Of a DNA stretch of 64,000 nucleotides, positions 11,031 to 22,463 are shown piece by piece (positions within the stretch are counted from its first letter, which is position 1; the number at the start of each line of letters is the position of its first letter). The position numbers were made by a program, and so were the translations under genes. A model generated the notes under the pieces. The model had not been told where the DNA came from. It saw nothing but the letters and a program-made list of their open reading frames with translations, and did not search any database. This DNA is from Blepharisma stoltei. Taxonomy: Eukaryota; Ciliophora; Heterotrichea; Heterotrichida; Blepharismidae. The stretch spans positions 620,001 to 684,000 of the forward strand of contig CAJZBQ010000015.1 in the NCBI GenBank assembly GCA_914767885.1, read 5' to 3'.

Positions 11031-12146
11031 TTATGATTTTACTTTGCAAACCAAGGCAGCATTATCAATAATACTTCCAATAAGTATTGTATCATCCAAA
11101 ATAATTGCTGCACTCGCAAAAAGTGTATCCTGCATTAGCAGTTCTTTGACTTCCCACTTGCCATTAACCTTACTCATTCTGCTCACTCCACTTCCCATTA
11201 CACTTTTTGGTTTTCCAGCCTTTAGATTTTCAGTTAAAATCACAAATTCAACCATTCTTGTAATTCCTACCACCAAAGCTGATCCATTAGGTTCAATGCT
11301 AATGTTATCTAAATGATGAGGGAATTTCACAGACTCTACATATTTCAAGCTCATATCACTTTGAATATCATAAATATTCACGACGCTTGGATATGTATCT
11401 GCTACTAGAAGCTGGTTTCCTATCAGATTTGCTCCGTTATTTATATAGGCAATGTGCTGAGGTGTGCATTCAGCTTTTCCATCTTTTTCAAAGCAAGAAT
11501 AAACGTAGGAGTTTTTATAGAAGAACATTTTGGCAGTTCTGATGAAAGATGTCAAGAAAGAATGATCGCGGCCTTCTGGAGTGTCTGGAATTGGCATCCA
11601 TTGGGTTGCATAAAAATGTCCCTCTTTGTAGACGACGACATCATTAATTATCCCATGCCAATTGTCAGGAAACACGGCAGATCTTAAGTAAGTTGCCTTG
11701 ATGTTCCTGTCTCCATCTTCTACTAAAGAAAACACTTCAATTCTTTCTCCATACTGCCCAAGAGCATGATTTACCATATACAAAGTTGAGTTTTTGTATA
11801 GGAAAGTCCCATGAGGGTGAAATGGTAATCCAGATGGGAAATTTGATATAGGGATTTCAGCCCATTTCTTAGTCTTAGGATCAATCCAGACTAGAAGACC
11901 TTGCTTAGCGCTTTTCATGTCTTGGTGCCTAAACATATGAGGAATTCTATCATCTAAAGCTGCTATAATGACGCTTCCGTAGATTTCTATATCTTCAGGA
12001 GCTAGCGGCAAGTCAAGAACTTCACAAGTCTCGTGGTGATGCTTATTGGTCACGACAAAAATATCTAGAAGATTTATCATGAAGTAAACAACCCAGCTGA
12101 AAAGCAAAGCTACAGAGCTAAAGATGATAATCCTTTTAAGATCCAT
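11031..12146 (-). CDS. Paraoxonase/arylesterase-like membrane protein, intact copy
   Basis: 371 aa. An N-terminal hydrophobic anchor (residues about 6-30) is followed by a six-bladed-propeller-type sequence of the paraoxonase family: LPFHPHGTFLY, NHALGQYGERIEVF, WHGIINDVVVY, NGANLIGNQLLVAD and FPHHLDNISIEPNG. The HPHG, ND and HHLDN segments correspond to the calcium/active-site region in animal PON enzymes, which hydrolyse lactones and esters. Two further copies lie at 38,865-40,223 and 40,296-41,834. This one has no inserted DNA. Substrate unknown. Confidence 0.8.
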   Translation of the reverse strand: MDLKRIIIFSSVALLFSWVVYFMINLLDIFVVTNKHHHETCEVLDLPLAPEDIEIYGSVIIAALDDRIPHMFRHQDMKSAKQGLLVWIDPKTKKWAEIPISNFPSGLPFHPHGTFLYKNSTLYMVNHALGQYGERIEVFSLVEDGDRNIKATYLRSAVFPDNWHGIINDVVVYKEGHFYATQWMPIPDTPEGRDHSFLTSFIRTAKMFFYKNSYVYSCFEKDGKAECTPQHIAYINNGANLIGNQLLVADTYPSVVNIYDIQSDMSLKYVESVKFPHHLDNISIEPNGSALVVGITRMVEFVILTENLKAGKPKSVMGSGVSRMSKVNGKWEVKELLMQDTLFASAAIILDDTILIGSIIDNAALVCKVKS

Positions 12147-12861
12147 TTATATTCAACAACATTTTTTACAATATATTTTTAAATTGGTGAAAAAATTCAA
12201 TGATGTCATTAAACATTAAATTTTTCAAATTAAAGCTTTGAGAAGGATTTAAGTATTAAAAACTAGATATATAAAGATCTGGAGATTTTTTAATAAAAGG
12301 GGTTTTATTTAGATAGATTGAATTTTTATATTATACTAAATTAGTCGACAAATTGGGTTAATAAATTCAATGCTATGCTGAGCTTAAAATTCTACTTAAT
12401 TTCAAATAATCTGATTCTTCTAATATTCAACAGATAAATTAACTATAACTGACAGAAGATAAATCAAATTTAAAGTATGGAAGATAAAGCATTATGTAGC
12501 TAAACTATGCTCATACTCTATCCCTCATACAAGATTAAAGAAATTTTCTACTTGCAGGCTTAAAAAAATATACAAAAGTTTAATCATCCTTATTTTTTTC
12601 AAATTTGGATTTTAAATCAATTGGAAGAAATCTCTAATTTAATGTAAAATCCACCCTTAAAATACAAGCCATAATAAATTATTAGAATTAGCTGAGTATT
12701 TTAAATTTAATATCAATATACTTATATAAAATTCTTTACATATAATTTTTTCACCTAGCTCTTGAAAAATAGATTATCACTTTATTTACCCCCAAAGGAG
12801 TAAGGGTTAAAAAATTTATAATTATTATAACCTTATTATCTCAACAAAAAAGCAGTTTGTT

Positions 12862-13412
12862 GATTAAAATGAGCATATATTAAATGGCATGGCGAACCAA
12901 CTTACCCTCTTAATACTTAACTAACTCTCCGCAAGGGAATTCAGAGATCTTCAGGAAGAGGTGATGGCGTTTGGAAATGTTTATAACCTGGCTTGGTGAA
13001 GCACAATGCTGAATCTAGCCGACTGCTGTTTAGTCCTAATCAGTTTTTTGTCTTAGAAGGAAATGACTTCGAGAATAGGAAAGGGGTCTCCAAGCAGAGC
13101 AGCAGTTATTTTCCTGGCCAATTGGGACTATTCCACCTTGAAATGAGGATTTAGCCCTGGGCTTCGGATTCTGTTTTTATCAAAAGTCAGCCAGAAAATT
13201 CAACCATTTTGAATATTGACGCTCAGTGAGGTGACATAACTCATCCAATACTGGTGGAAATTGCAAGTCCTCGCTTGACAGGAGAAAGCGTCGGAATGTT
13301 ATCAAACTCGAACTATTCTAGCCGGGAGGGAAGCATAAGTAAGGGGTAGATATAGTCCTTCGATATAACACCATAAGTATAATTAAGATTAAGATTAAAA
13401 ATGAGCTTATAT
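12862..13412. mobile_element. SINE-like retroposon with 19-20 bp target duplication and hexamer tail (class E)
   Basis: The insert (12,881-13,392) starts TAAATGGCATGGCGAACCAA and ends in a short (AAGATT)n tail. It is flanked by similar copies of GATTAAAATGAGCATATAT (12,862-12,880; 13,393-13,412, with mismatches). Its head matches the elements at 17,585 and 62,953 (AAATGGC..., then ACCCTCT). The body shares blocks with the 17,573 element, for example GATGGCGTT and a CNGACT-rich stretch. No ORF. Intergenic. Confidence 0.65.
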
Positions 13413-13717
13413 AATTATATTTCTAAGATAGAAAAACTTATTATAAATATTTGAAAGCCACTTACATTTTTTACTATCACTAAGCTCTAATGATACAAGG
13501 AGCAAAAAAAGATAATATCTTCTATTGTGCTCAAAAATTCCAGTCTATCTATATACTTAAAGAAAATTCCAAAGATTAAAAGATACCATTCAAGCTAATG
13601 TTAATATATAAAACAAATTATTTGATTTCTGTTTTCTTCATATCACCTTTATCTTCTTAATTTATCATTCAATTGATAATTATCTCTTCAAATGTAACTC
13701 TCTATTAAAAAATTTCA

Positions 13718-14727
13718 ATGTGGAACATTATGGGTGCGAACAAACGCTGCACAGATCGAGAAATCTTGAGAGAGCATACCCTACATCAAATAAAGATCCG
13801 TAACATGAGACCTCGTATAGATAATCTTCCCCCAAAAGCAATGCCTCATCTCCAAAGTCGAGCCAAGCAAGAACGAATCAAAAATGACAGAGGAGCTGTA
13901 ATCGATCAACAAAATAAGCTTCTCCTCCAAAAAATGCTTGAGATTGACATGAAACCTTCTCCTTTGACTCCAAATTCCTTACCACCTAAAGGAATAAAAT
14001 GTTGATGCTGAAAAAAATAGAATCCGAGAGTGACACCTCCTATAGAGCGATGGACCTCGCGTGATGGTAGAAAAGTGGGCTCTTCATGAGTAAAATAGAC
14101 CCATCCCAATGGAGTCCTGCAAAAAAAGGGTGTTTTATTTCTCCTTTAAGACTTTCCTGTCCCTACCAGTTGGGTTAGACAGATTTTGCCTATCACATGG
14201 TTCTTCTTATCAGGACATTAGGACACCTCGCAGACAGTGGCTCTGCCCTAGGGAGCTAATTCCTTGGACAGGGCGAATCAGGCCGGAAATCCAAAAGAGC
14301 TTCCTTTTGGAGCCAAGATGTGTAACGTCTAGTTGCTATCTCACTTATAACCGTATAGCAATTAATTTTACCACCAAAAGGTGGACTTCAAAACTTTTCC
14401 TTGAATAAGAATTCACGAATTGTCGAGCTTACAAAAATAACTGATGAAAACAAAAAAATATTGAAAAGACTTCAGACAGCAAAATCTGTATATTCAATTA
14501 AGAAATGGAAAAGAGAATTTGATCATAGCCAATATTTATCGCTTAAGCTTTCGGAAAATGCTGGAAGAATTCCGAGGTCTATTAGCTTTGATTTGATAAA
14601 TGTGAATACCACTACACCTGGCTCAGTGAGGCCTATCACTGCAGCTGGCTCCCAGAAGTTTGAATTTAGTAAAGCAAGGCCGTTTACATCTGAAGGAAAA
14701 CCCAGAAGTTTAAATCAGGGATTATAA
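13718..14727 (+). CDS. CFAP97-like (hemingway family) ciliary protein, split by one insertion
   Basis: The two parts (13,718-13,981 and 14,371-14,727) join to 206 aa when 13,982-14,370 is removed. The join reads through a PNSLPPKG... stretch without a stop. After the join NKNSRIVELTKITDENKKIL and SIKKWKREFDHSQYL follow, the pattern of the CFAP97/hemingway domain (repeated short helices ending in an E/DN-x-x-[IL]-L motif), preceded by a similar IDQQNKLLLQKML unit. Members are linked to motile cilia. The tail is Ser/Pro-rich. Without excision the first part would stop at 14,022. Confidence 0.7.
13982..14370. mobile_element. SINE-like IES in the CFAP97-like gene
   Basis: 389 nt between TA at 13,980-81 and TA at 14,369-70. 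The flanks are a 14-bp duplication with one mismatch: TTACCACCTAAAGG (left) and TTACCACCAAAAGG (right). The inside is much richer in G and C than the gene's surroundings and has stops in all frames. TA-to-TA removal keeps the frame. The long duplication argues for retroposition rather than a TA-inserting MITE. Confidence 0.75.
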
Positions 14728-15020
14728 TTCAATTTAAGTGTATGCAGAATATTGTAGGATAAGAAAGTAGATTAAAAACGTTTAGGACAAATCTATAAAA
14801 CTTAATCGGATTATTTCTCTTTGCTTCTTTATATATAGTAATAGACCAAATTCTAATGCCAATTGATTAATATTTTTGATTTCTAAAAGCATTTAAAAAC
14901 TCAAGCTTTCCTGTTGATATGATATTATCTATTTTTAAAATTATTATTTAATTTATTTCTAAATTGTTTGAGAATAAGACTTTTCATTTTCAAAAATCAT
15001 GAAAAATAGCTGAAAATTTA

Positions 15021-15129
15021 CACCCCTCCATGATAACTTATTTTTGAGTAAAAACATTTATATTAAAAAAAAAAATTGTCCATTCACGTAGGTTTTTTTC
15101 CCAATTCACTCACGGGGTGGGGAGAGTTA
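15021..15129. mobile_element. Degenerate class A MITE in the 14,728-15,285 gap
   Basis: Left end TTACACCCCTCC and right end TTCACTCACGGGGTGGGGAG-AGTTA are weak forms of the class A terminal repeats. At about 109 bp it is an internally deleted copy. The rest of the gap holds only AT-rich DNA. Confidence 0.5.
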
Positions 15130-15285
15130 GAGCTAATTTTCTCAAAAATGCTAAAGATGTTCAACAATAAATTTATAATTAAAGCGCTGAAACAAGTATT
15201 AATAGAAAATGTATTGTTAATTTTTAGCATTATATTCTATATTCACTTATTCTAGATTGTTGAATTACCAATATTATCAAACCCT

Positions 15286-16420
15286 TTATTTTTTATCATT
15301 TACCTTCAGTTGATCTAGCAACTCATTAATTGGTGCCATGTCTTCTCCATCTTCTTCCATCCTTGCCAAATTATTGCTCACACGCTTTTCCTCAACCGCC
15401 TTTCTTTTTGCCTCTAATTCAGGCAAATATAATTTATGCACCATAATAGATCGCTATACCCCAGCAGAATGCCGACCAGAAAAAATATGGTAAAGGCCAC
15501 CTGCTTATACCGTCTAAGCCTGATTAGGGATCTTAAAACTATAAGCGGAGACTTGCCATATTCTTTTTAACTTTTCAAAAAAGCTGACAAGTATAAATTA
15601 ATATTGAAAATTAAAATGATGGCCAATAATGATCTAAAATATTTCAGTTGCTATACGAGTTCATATACTCTCTTTTACTAGTCTCCAGCAAAGGAACAAA
15701 AATATCAAACCCGAAGCCTGTAAAAGAGCTTAACCCTACTGCAGGAAGTTCATTATAAAACTCATCAAGTACCAATGCAAGTGACCTGTTCATGCTTGCC
15801 AAATAACTTTCATTGCTGATTTCATCTATGCTCTGCATAAAGCTTTCAAAGTCTGTCATCCATTCATGGGCAAATTCCCAAGCTTCTACATCAGTTTTAT
15901 TGAAAACAATCATGATCGGAAGTTTGGTTTTATAGTAAATTGAAGACGCATATAGCATGTTTGACATGAATGAATTGGGATTTGTGCATCGAGGAGTGTC
16001 AACAACATATAGCATACTTGTAGGGAAAACTGATGCCAATGAGTCTGTGATTATTGTCCCTGATGCTGACCATGAAAATGCTTCAATTTGTCCTGGAGTG
16101 TCTATAAGGATGTAGTGAATATCTGTTTTGGTTGAAATCAGGTCAATGACTTCGTGGAATTTTGTGGCAAAAAGGTTAAGAGCTGTGATAATGGCTCCAT
16201 TTGGGCCCAAGGAGTACTCTTGCATGAGTTTTTTGAAATTTATTGCGTCACATATGTCAAGATTTGCTGGAAATGAAAGCTTGCGGATAGCTGGATCCAG
16301 GTTTATTGTGTAGACATTAAAGCCTTTAACTTTGAGAATTGAATACAACTTTCTTACAAAAGTAGTTTTGCCTGAGCCGGCCATACCCATAGTGATCAAG
16401 CAGTGTGGCTTGGATTCCAT
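15286..16420 (-). CDS. GPN1: GPN-loop GTPase 1 (XAB1/Npa3), split by one insertion
   Basis: Parts 16,420-15,654 and 15,448-15,286 join to 309 aa. Seen: P-loop GMAGSGKTT, the diagnostic GPN loop LGPNGAIITALNLFATK, DTPGQIEAF, and the NKTD specificity motif. GPN1 is a cytosolic GTPase needed for assembly and nuclear import of RNA polymerase II. Without excision the frame would run into the insertion and stop at 15,611. After excision it continues into an acidic coiled tail (ELEAKRKAVEEKR) typical of GPN1 C-termini. The tail is shorter than in animals (about 374 aa total). Confidence 0.9.
15449..15653. mobile_element. IES in GPN1
   Basis: 205 nt between TA at 15,447-48 and TA at 15,652-53; removal joins ...MNSY to ...HKLYLPEL in frame. 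The inner part is relatively GC-rich (CCCCAGCAGAATGCCGACC) and lacks the class A ends. No long target duplication is obvious, so its origin is open. Confidence 0.75.
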
Positions 16421-16617
16421 TTTATAATACTAAATAAGTCATATCTAAAATTGTATCAGCTTTTTTGTATGCTTTTTTCAAATTCTATCTGATTTTATAT
16501 ATATTTCTATAAAATTTATTTTCAAAAAAATAATACTTTGCTTATTAGGAGAATTTCCTACATTCATTTTTCATTATCAGAAAAAAAAGATTGCTCCACT
16601 ATTATTATAATAAAAAT

Positions 16618-18434
16618 ATGCTCAACAAGCAAAGGACTAGGCCAAGAATGAATACATTACAGACTCCTTCATTGTCTTCAAGGACTATTTTCAAAGATCC
16701 AATAGATTTTTTGATTTCTAACGATATGTCGTCTGAGCTGAACATTTTCAACAAGCCTCCAAAAACTTGTTTACCAGATGTTTTTTCATCAAGATCAACT
16801 GCTATTGAGACAAGTAGACGGCGAACACAGTTTAAACGCCGAACTTGTATTCCTTGCATGAATTTTCCAATTGAAGAAAATTTGGCTTTAACCCTTAAAA
16901 GCCCAGAAGCAGCTGCAGACGACGGCCAAATTTTGAGGCTAAAAAGTCAAAGTGTCCTAAATTTTAAGCATCCTTTATCTGTTCGCAACAAAAAAGCTAG
17001 TGTAATTTCATACAATTATAAATCAAAAATAGGAGAATCCAATGGGATATATAAAAAATGCAACCAAGATACGTACATTGCTAAGCCATTATTCCACCAA
17101 GTCAATGAGTTTTACCTTTTCACAGTTTGTGATGGGCATGGCCCATCAGGTCATGAGGTTTCTCATTATATCAGAGAAATGTTTCCACGTCTTGTTGAGG
17201 CTAAACTTAAGCATAGATCTTCAACTCTTAATGATTTAGAAGATGCGCTTAATAAATCTATAAAAAAGTTAACTGACCAAATTGATGAAAGCAAAATGCC
17301 GACTGAAAGCTCAGGGAGTACTATGAATTGTGTACTGATCAATGGAAATAAGCTAATATGTGCAAATATTGGAGACTCAAGAGCAGTTTTAGGGAGTTTA
17401 TGTAATAGCTGGAAATCTAAAGATTTGTCAAGAGACCATAAGCCTACAGAAGAAGACGAGAAAAACCGAATAATACAGTCTAATGGGATTTTAGACCAAG
17501 TGCATAGTCCAATTGGAAAAGGAATTGGACCTTTAAGGGTCTGGCAATCCGTAAATAATCATGGACTTGCTATGCCTGTTCATGCATTAAAATGGCGTGA
17601 TGAATCAACCCACCCTCTTAGCACCTGTAGCTGGGGATAACCAGAGACCTTGTGGAAGAGAGGATGGCGTTCGGTGATGAACATCCAGCCAGGTTTTTAC
17701 TGGGTTTGGGTGGAGTGCAATGTCGGATTAGGCCGACTCCACTTATTCCGGATCAAGGTTTTACCTCTTGGTGGATATTTGATCGGTATTGGGAAAGAGA
17801 AAGCCCAGCAAAATTTGCGTGACCAATCGGGCAACTTTTCAAGCTCGATACCAGGAGTTGCGTCCTGGACGATGAATTCTATCTAGGTCGGCAATTTAAC
17901 CAGAAAATTCGTTTTTTGAATCTTCTGGAAGGGCACCCAAGTCTGGCGTACGGCATGGTAACCCGGCTCACTTCCCTCGCCGTTTGATGCGAGCCCCAGG
18001 CGACGAGGATTTTACCTCTAGAGGCGGTGGCAGGCGGCCAACAACGAATCAAGGTGGAGATACGCACTCGCGGATACTAATGGGAAGCTTTTCAATAATA
18101 TCATAATATTAATGCTATGTCTCGTTCAATTGGAGACACAATTGCCCATGGATTTGGAGTAAGCTCAGAACCTGAATTTACCAGACACCATTTGACTGAA
18201 AATGATAAATTTTTAATCGTTGCTTCAGATGGAATATGGGATGTCATTTCTAGTGAAGAAGCAGTTAAAATCGTAGGAAAAGTATTAGATAAAGATAAAA
18301 GAGAAGCTTGCTGTGATGCACTAATTAATGAAGCAGCAAGAAGATGAAAGCACGTTCACAATAATTCTGTGGACGACATCACTGTTATTGTAGTTTTCTT
18401 TGGCTTACAGAAGTTGAGTTTGGGGGTACATTAG
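16618..18434 (+). CDS. PP2C-type protein phosphatase, split by a SINE-like IES
   Basis: Exons 16,618-17,572 and 18,118-18,434 join to 423 aa. PP2C motifs in order: NQDTYIA, FFTVCDGHGPSGH-like VCDGHGPSGHE (metal-binding DGHG), ANIGDSRAVLG, SRDHKPTEEDEKNRI, then GLAMSRSIGD (created exactly by the join), SDGIWDV, and the closing VDDITVIVV. All metal-ligand positions expected for a Mg/Mn-dependent Ser/Thr phosphatase look present. One UGA (18,345-47) is read as Trp. The N-terminal 110 residues are an unstructured, Ser/Arg-rich extension. Substrate unknown. Confidence 0.93.
17573..18117. mobile_element. SINE-like IES in the PP2C gene (class E)
   Basis: 545 nt lying exactly inside the conserved GLAM|SRSIGD motif. 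The flanking duplication is TGCTATG (17,568-74 and 18,113-19), which contains the TA used for the join. The head carries AAAATGGCGTGATGAATCAA and ACCCACCCTCTTAG, shared with the 62,945 element and in part with 12,881. It is GC-rich with no plausible ORF. This is one of the best-defined junctions in the window because the protein motif it interrupts is invariant. Confidence 0.85.
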
Positions 18435-18599
18435 TTGTTATAAATTAATATACTGCTCTTAATCAGATAGAAAAATAATAATTATATATGGTTTTATATA
18501 ATTACTTTAAAGATTTAAGGCAAATTTAATCTCATTCTTAACACCTAGCTGAAATAATACACCAGCTATTGAAAATTATTAATGAATTATAATTAAGAT

Positions 18600-19178
18600 C
18601 TATGAGAAATCAACACAATATTTCCCCTCTTTTGATTTCTTCACTTTGAAACAGTCCAGGCTCATCCCAAACTTTTCCAGTACATCATTTGCAAGCTCTT
18701 TCATAGCAGTTGTCATTTCATTTAAATTTTTTTTCTTCTCTTGCTTTTCTTTCTCTCTAGCCTCAGTCTCAAGGTCTGCTTCTCTTTCCATTGCTTTTTC
18801 ATCTTCCAAAATTTTATCATTTTCTTCCTTTTCAGCTTCTTCAACTTTTGCTTTCAAATCATCGCTAACTTCCCCTTTACCCATTTCAAGTCTTGCTTCA
18901 GGTATTCTTTTGGCGTCCAGGAGCAAACCAATTTTTCTTTCTCTTACTTTTTGATAATCTGGCTTCAGACCTAGCGCATAATCGCAATATTCTAGAGATT
19001 TCGTAGGATTATTTAATCGTAGGTAGCAGAGACTTATATTTCCGTAGCATACAGCTTTTAGCTCCTTCGTCGCGTCTTCGCAATCTGCTGCTTCTGAGTA
19101 TAATCTTATTGCATCATCAAATTTGTTTTCTTTAAAAAATGTATTGCCTTGCTCTTTTCGTTTTCCTACCTCTACCAT
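18600..19178 (-). CDS. TTC1-like tetratricopeptide protein
   Basis: 192 aa. Three TPR helical pairs fill residues 1-115 (KRKEQGNTFFKENKFDDAIR, then CYGNISLCYLRLNN, then YALGLKPDYQKVRERK). A Glu/Lys coiled segment follows, and the end (MKELANDVLEKFGMSLDCF, then GKYCVDFS) matches the C-terminal signature of TTC1, an Hsp70/Hsp90- and G-protein-binding adaptor. The animal protein is longer at its N-terminus (about 290 aa). No insertion. Confidence 0.8.
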   Translation of the reverse strand: MVEVGKRKEQGNTFFKENKFDDAIRLYSEAADCEDATKELKAVCYGNISLCYLRLNNPTKSLEYCDYALGLKPDYQKVRERKIGLLLDAKRIPEARLEMGKGEVSDDLKAKVEEAEKEENDKILEDEKAMEREADLETEAREKEKQEKKKNLNEMTTAMKELANDVLEKFGMSLDCFKVKKSKEGKYCVDFS

Positions 19179-19203
19179 AAATATAGAATCCTAATTATTT
19201 GTA

Positions 19204-20669
19204 TTATTTTTGGATATTTTTTATTATTTCTCTTGTGAACTCATATGTAGTCGCAGATCCTCCAATATCTTGAGTTAAAACTTTTCCTTCACTAATGGTT
19301 TGGAAGAGTCCATCTTGAAGCCTTTCTGCGAAATGTGGAAGATTTAAATGTCTTACTCCCCCCCCCCCCTCCGTGAGCGAACAAAACCATTAGAAAAATC
19401 GCCATTTTTTGACCAAAAACCCACCCTCCGTGAGTGAACAAAAATTTTTTTTTAATAGAAAAAAATTTTAATGGAAAAAAATTTTGATATATAAGTGATA
19501 ATTAGTATAATGAAATCTAGAGCTAATTCTGTTTAATTTTAAACAAATTGCGTTTTAAAACATAAATTTTGCGAATTAAATTAATATTTGCTTCCCAATT
19601 TTTGCAAATTAGGATTTTTTTAAATTTCGAAAAAAATATTTTTTATAAAATTTATATATAAAATTTTTTTTAAAAAAAAAAATTAACCCCCCTCCGTGAG
19701 CGAACAAAATTTTTTTTTGTTCGCTCACGGAGGGGGGGGGGGAGTTAGCATCATAGCACTTGATAACAAAATCCCAGTCGGGTTCGCAAGACCTTTTCCT
19801 GCAATATCCTTAGCTATATGTCTTGTCCCAGGCTCAAATAGTGCAAAATCATTCCCTATGTTAACCCCTGGGGTGATCCCTGGACCTCCGACCAGAAACG
19901 ATACAATATTCCCTATAATTGACCCATACAAATTTGGCAGGACGACCACATCAAATTGCCATGGATTTGATGTCATTTGCATTGATGCATTATCAATGAT
20001 CATTTCTTGATATTGTATCGTTGGGTATTCTTTAGCTACTTGTCTCACAGCTTTTAAGAACTCTCCATCTGCTTTTTTCATGATATTCGCTTTATGAATT
20101 GCTGTGACTTTTTTGCGGTTATTTAAGTAAGCCAACTCGAAGGCGTATTTTGCGATTTTTAAGGATCCCGCATATGTGATGACTTTGATGGATTCTACGA
20201 CGCCTGGGTATACTTCGTGCTCAAGGCCACTGTATTCTCCTTCTAGGTTTTCTCTGATGACGATGACGTTAATATTGTCATGTCTAGTTTTGATACCTTT
20301 AAGTGAAAATGCATGACATACATGGGCATATACGTCTAGCTTCTTCCTTAAAAGTACATTGGGGGAGCCAGCTCCTTCTCCTATTAAGTGACCTATGGTT
20401 CCTTTTAAAGCGGCTGGATATGACTTAATCTTCTTGATGACTTCATCATCATTGACATTGAGATTGGAAATTGTGTCAAATACTACTGGAGCGTGGATAG
20501 CTGATAAGACATCTGTAGCGGCTGAGCAGATCTCAGGGCCTATACCATCACCTGGAATTAAGGCAAGCTTGCGGATTACTGAGTCCCCTGGCTTTTGAGG
20601 AAAGCAAGTAGAAGAGAATCGAATCAGATGTCTAAGTCTCCTACATCGTTGATAGAACAGTTCTATCAA
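19204..20669 (-). CDS. NAD-dependent isocitrate dehydrogenase subunit, regulatory type, split by a MITE
   Basis: Parts 20,669-19,748 and 19,355-19,204 join to about 357 aa. Seen: LALIPGDGIGPEI, VIVIRENLEGEYSGLEHEVY, KKVTAIHKANIMKKADG, and after the join RHLNLPHFAERL and IGGSATTYEF. Where catalytic subunits have an Asp-bearing NLYGD..SD motif this one has NLYGSIIGN, and KANIMKKADG replaces KANIMRxSDG, so it resembles beta/gamma regulatory subunits of the mitochondrial TCA-cycle enzyme. The first in-frame codons (RFSSTCFPQ) look like a transit peptide, but no in-frame ATG is visible. The start (20,669 is TTG) is uncertain; a small intron upstream is possible. Confidence 0.85.
19356..19747. mobile_element. 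Class A MITE-IES in the IDH gene
   Basis: 392 nt between TA at 19,354-55 and TA at 19,746-47. Ends: CTCCCCCCCCCCCCTCCGTG and the reverse complement at the right. A second inverted copy of CTCCGTGAGCGAACAAAA lies just inside the right end, giving a strong hairpin. Removal joins ...SSAMML to RHLNLP, the expected IDH sequence. TA duplication plus terminal inverted repeats fits a Tc1/pogo-type MITE. Confidence 0.88.
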
Positions 20670-20689
20670 GGATGGGTCTAAAACTTAAT

Positions 20690-22065
20690 TTAAAAAAATT
20701 TTCCATATAGAGCATTGTGAGGAGATAAATTATCAAATATGCTAAAAAATCACATTAAATTTATTTTTGAGTGATTATACAGCATAACTTCTAAGATTTA
20801 TTACTATTAAAAAACAGGTAATTAGATTCGAGAAGTATGGAAATGGGTTTTCATAATTTATCATATAAAAATTGTTTAATCAAGAATGGGAATTAATTTC
20901 CTAATTTTCAATAAATCGTTCAATAATAAAGATAAAAATAGGTAGAGTAAGCATATTTAATAGATCTTTAATTAAGTAAATTCTAAAAAAATCAATTTTA
21001 CAGCATATTTGAATTAACTTGCATTATTTGATGATAATTAGTTAATTTGAGCTGGAAGAGAATTGCATTTGAATGGTTGGTTTAGTTAATTCTAGAATAA
21101 TATCCATTTGCTTGTATAAATACTGCCATAGATATTTAGAGATACTTATTTTAAAAAGCTATGGATATAAAATGACCATTACTTGCCTATTTGCACACTC
21201 CCCTCCTTGAGAGAAATGGAAAATTCTAAATTTTATTGAAAGATTAAACCTATTGAGCAAGCCGAGCATTTTATAATAAAAAATAAACTAATTATAATCA
21301 ATAAAAACATCAATAGTGATTAGCTGTTATCTTATTTTATATTTGAAAATAAGATAACGATTAACTGGAGCTATTTTTTATTTATTGTAAATAAGAATAT
21401 TTTAATATATGAATAATATTTACTATAATTATCTCTAGCCTGCATCCATAATATTTTTTAATTCTAAAAAAATTATAAAAAAATTTAATAAAACATTAAA
21501 ATCTATATTAAACCTTAAAAAATTTTTAATCGATTCAACTGGAGTTAGGAAATGATTACTTTGATGCCAAGTTGAAATTCAAAAGAAGAAACAGTTTAAT
21601 TAATAGAAAATCAAAAATTAAAAGAGGAACGGAGTGGAATGTAAATTTATAACTATTATATGCAAGGCAAATAGTTTAAGAAACTGAACTCAAATTTTAT
21701 TATAATTGGCATTAAATCAAGAAGGCTTGCTAAAATTTATCATCTATTTAGAATTTTTATATTTTGTGGTCTTTAAAACTCAAAAACTTGAATCAGCTTA
21801 ATTTTCTTCATTTAAAACACAGGATTTTAGTTTCATTGAAAGGGCTTACTTTCCCTACTTGGTGAACTCATTTTGAAAGAGAAAATTAAATTTAATTAAT
21901 AAAATTTATTTTTTAGATAAGCTGTCTAAAATTTAATAGAATTTGCTGGAGATTTCTTCAGGATCATGAAAAATATACATCAAATTATAAAAATTTTATA
22001 GAATCTGCTATTTAAGAATTAATTTTATTAAAGAGATTTTTCTAATATTTTTTTCTTGCTTACTA
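20690..22065. other. Long AT-rich intergenic stretch
   Basis: No gene or clear element. A weak class A-like end occurs near 21,195 (ACTCCCCTCCTTGAGAGA) without an obvious partner. Otherwise nothing seen. Confidence 0.45.
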
Positions 22066-22310
22066 ATCCCCACCTCCGTGAGCGAATAAAACCATTGGAA
22101 AAATCCCATTTTTTGCCCAAAAACCACCCTCACTGAGCAAACAAAATGTTTTTAATAAAAAAATTTTTTATAAAAAATTTTGATGTAAATGCTAATTAGT
22201 ATAATGAATACTCTTGCTAATTCTGAATAATTTTAAACAGTTCGCATTTTAAAAAAATAAATCCGCGAGCGAACGAAAAAAATTTTGTTCGCTCACGGAG
22301 TGGGGGTGTA
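22066..22310. mobile_element. Class A MITE, intergenic
   Basis: Left end CCCCACCTCCGTGAGCGAA, right end GTTCGCTCACGGAGTGGGGG followed by TGTA. Internal copies of the same repeat at about 22,125 and 22,262. TA at 22,064-65 and 22,309-10 are the likely boundaries; the exact left TA is ambiguous. Confidence 0.7.
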
Positions 22311-22463
22311 AGGAAAGTTAGCAATTTCTGACTTTATCTTGAATTCCCTCCATGGCCGACAGCTTGGTAATTTCATAAATATTCCCAAAATTATTCCATG
22401 ATTACTCCTCTATCAAGACGTCATTTTTAAGTTCAAATTTGTCTCAAATATTCTCACTACCTC

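Noticed and set aside
19356-19747. Poly-C/poly-G runs as G-quadruplex regulatory sites
   Set aside because: Each end is a single long run rather than four spaced runs; explained as MITE termini and likely variable in length from sequencing error.
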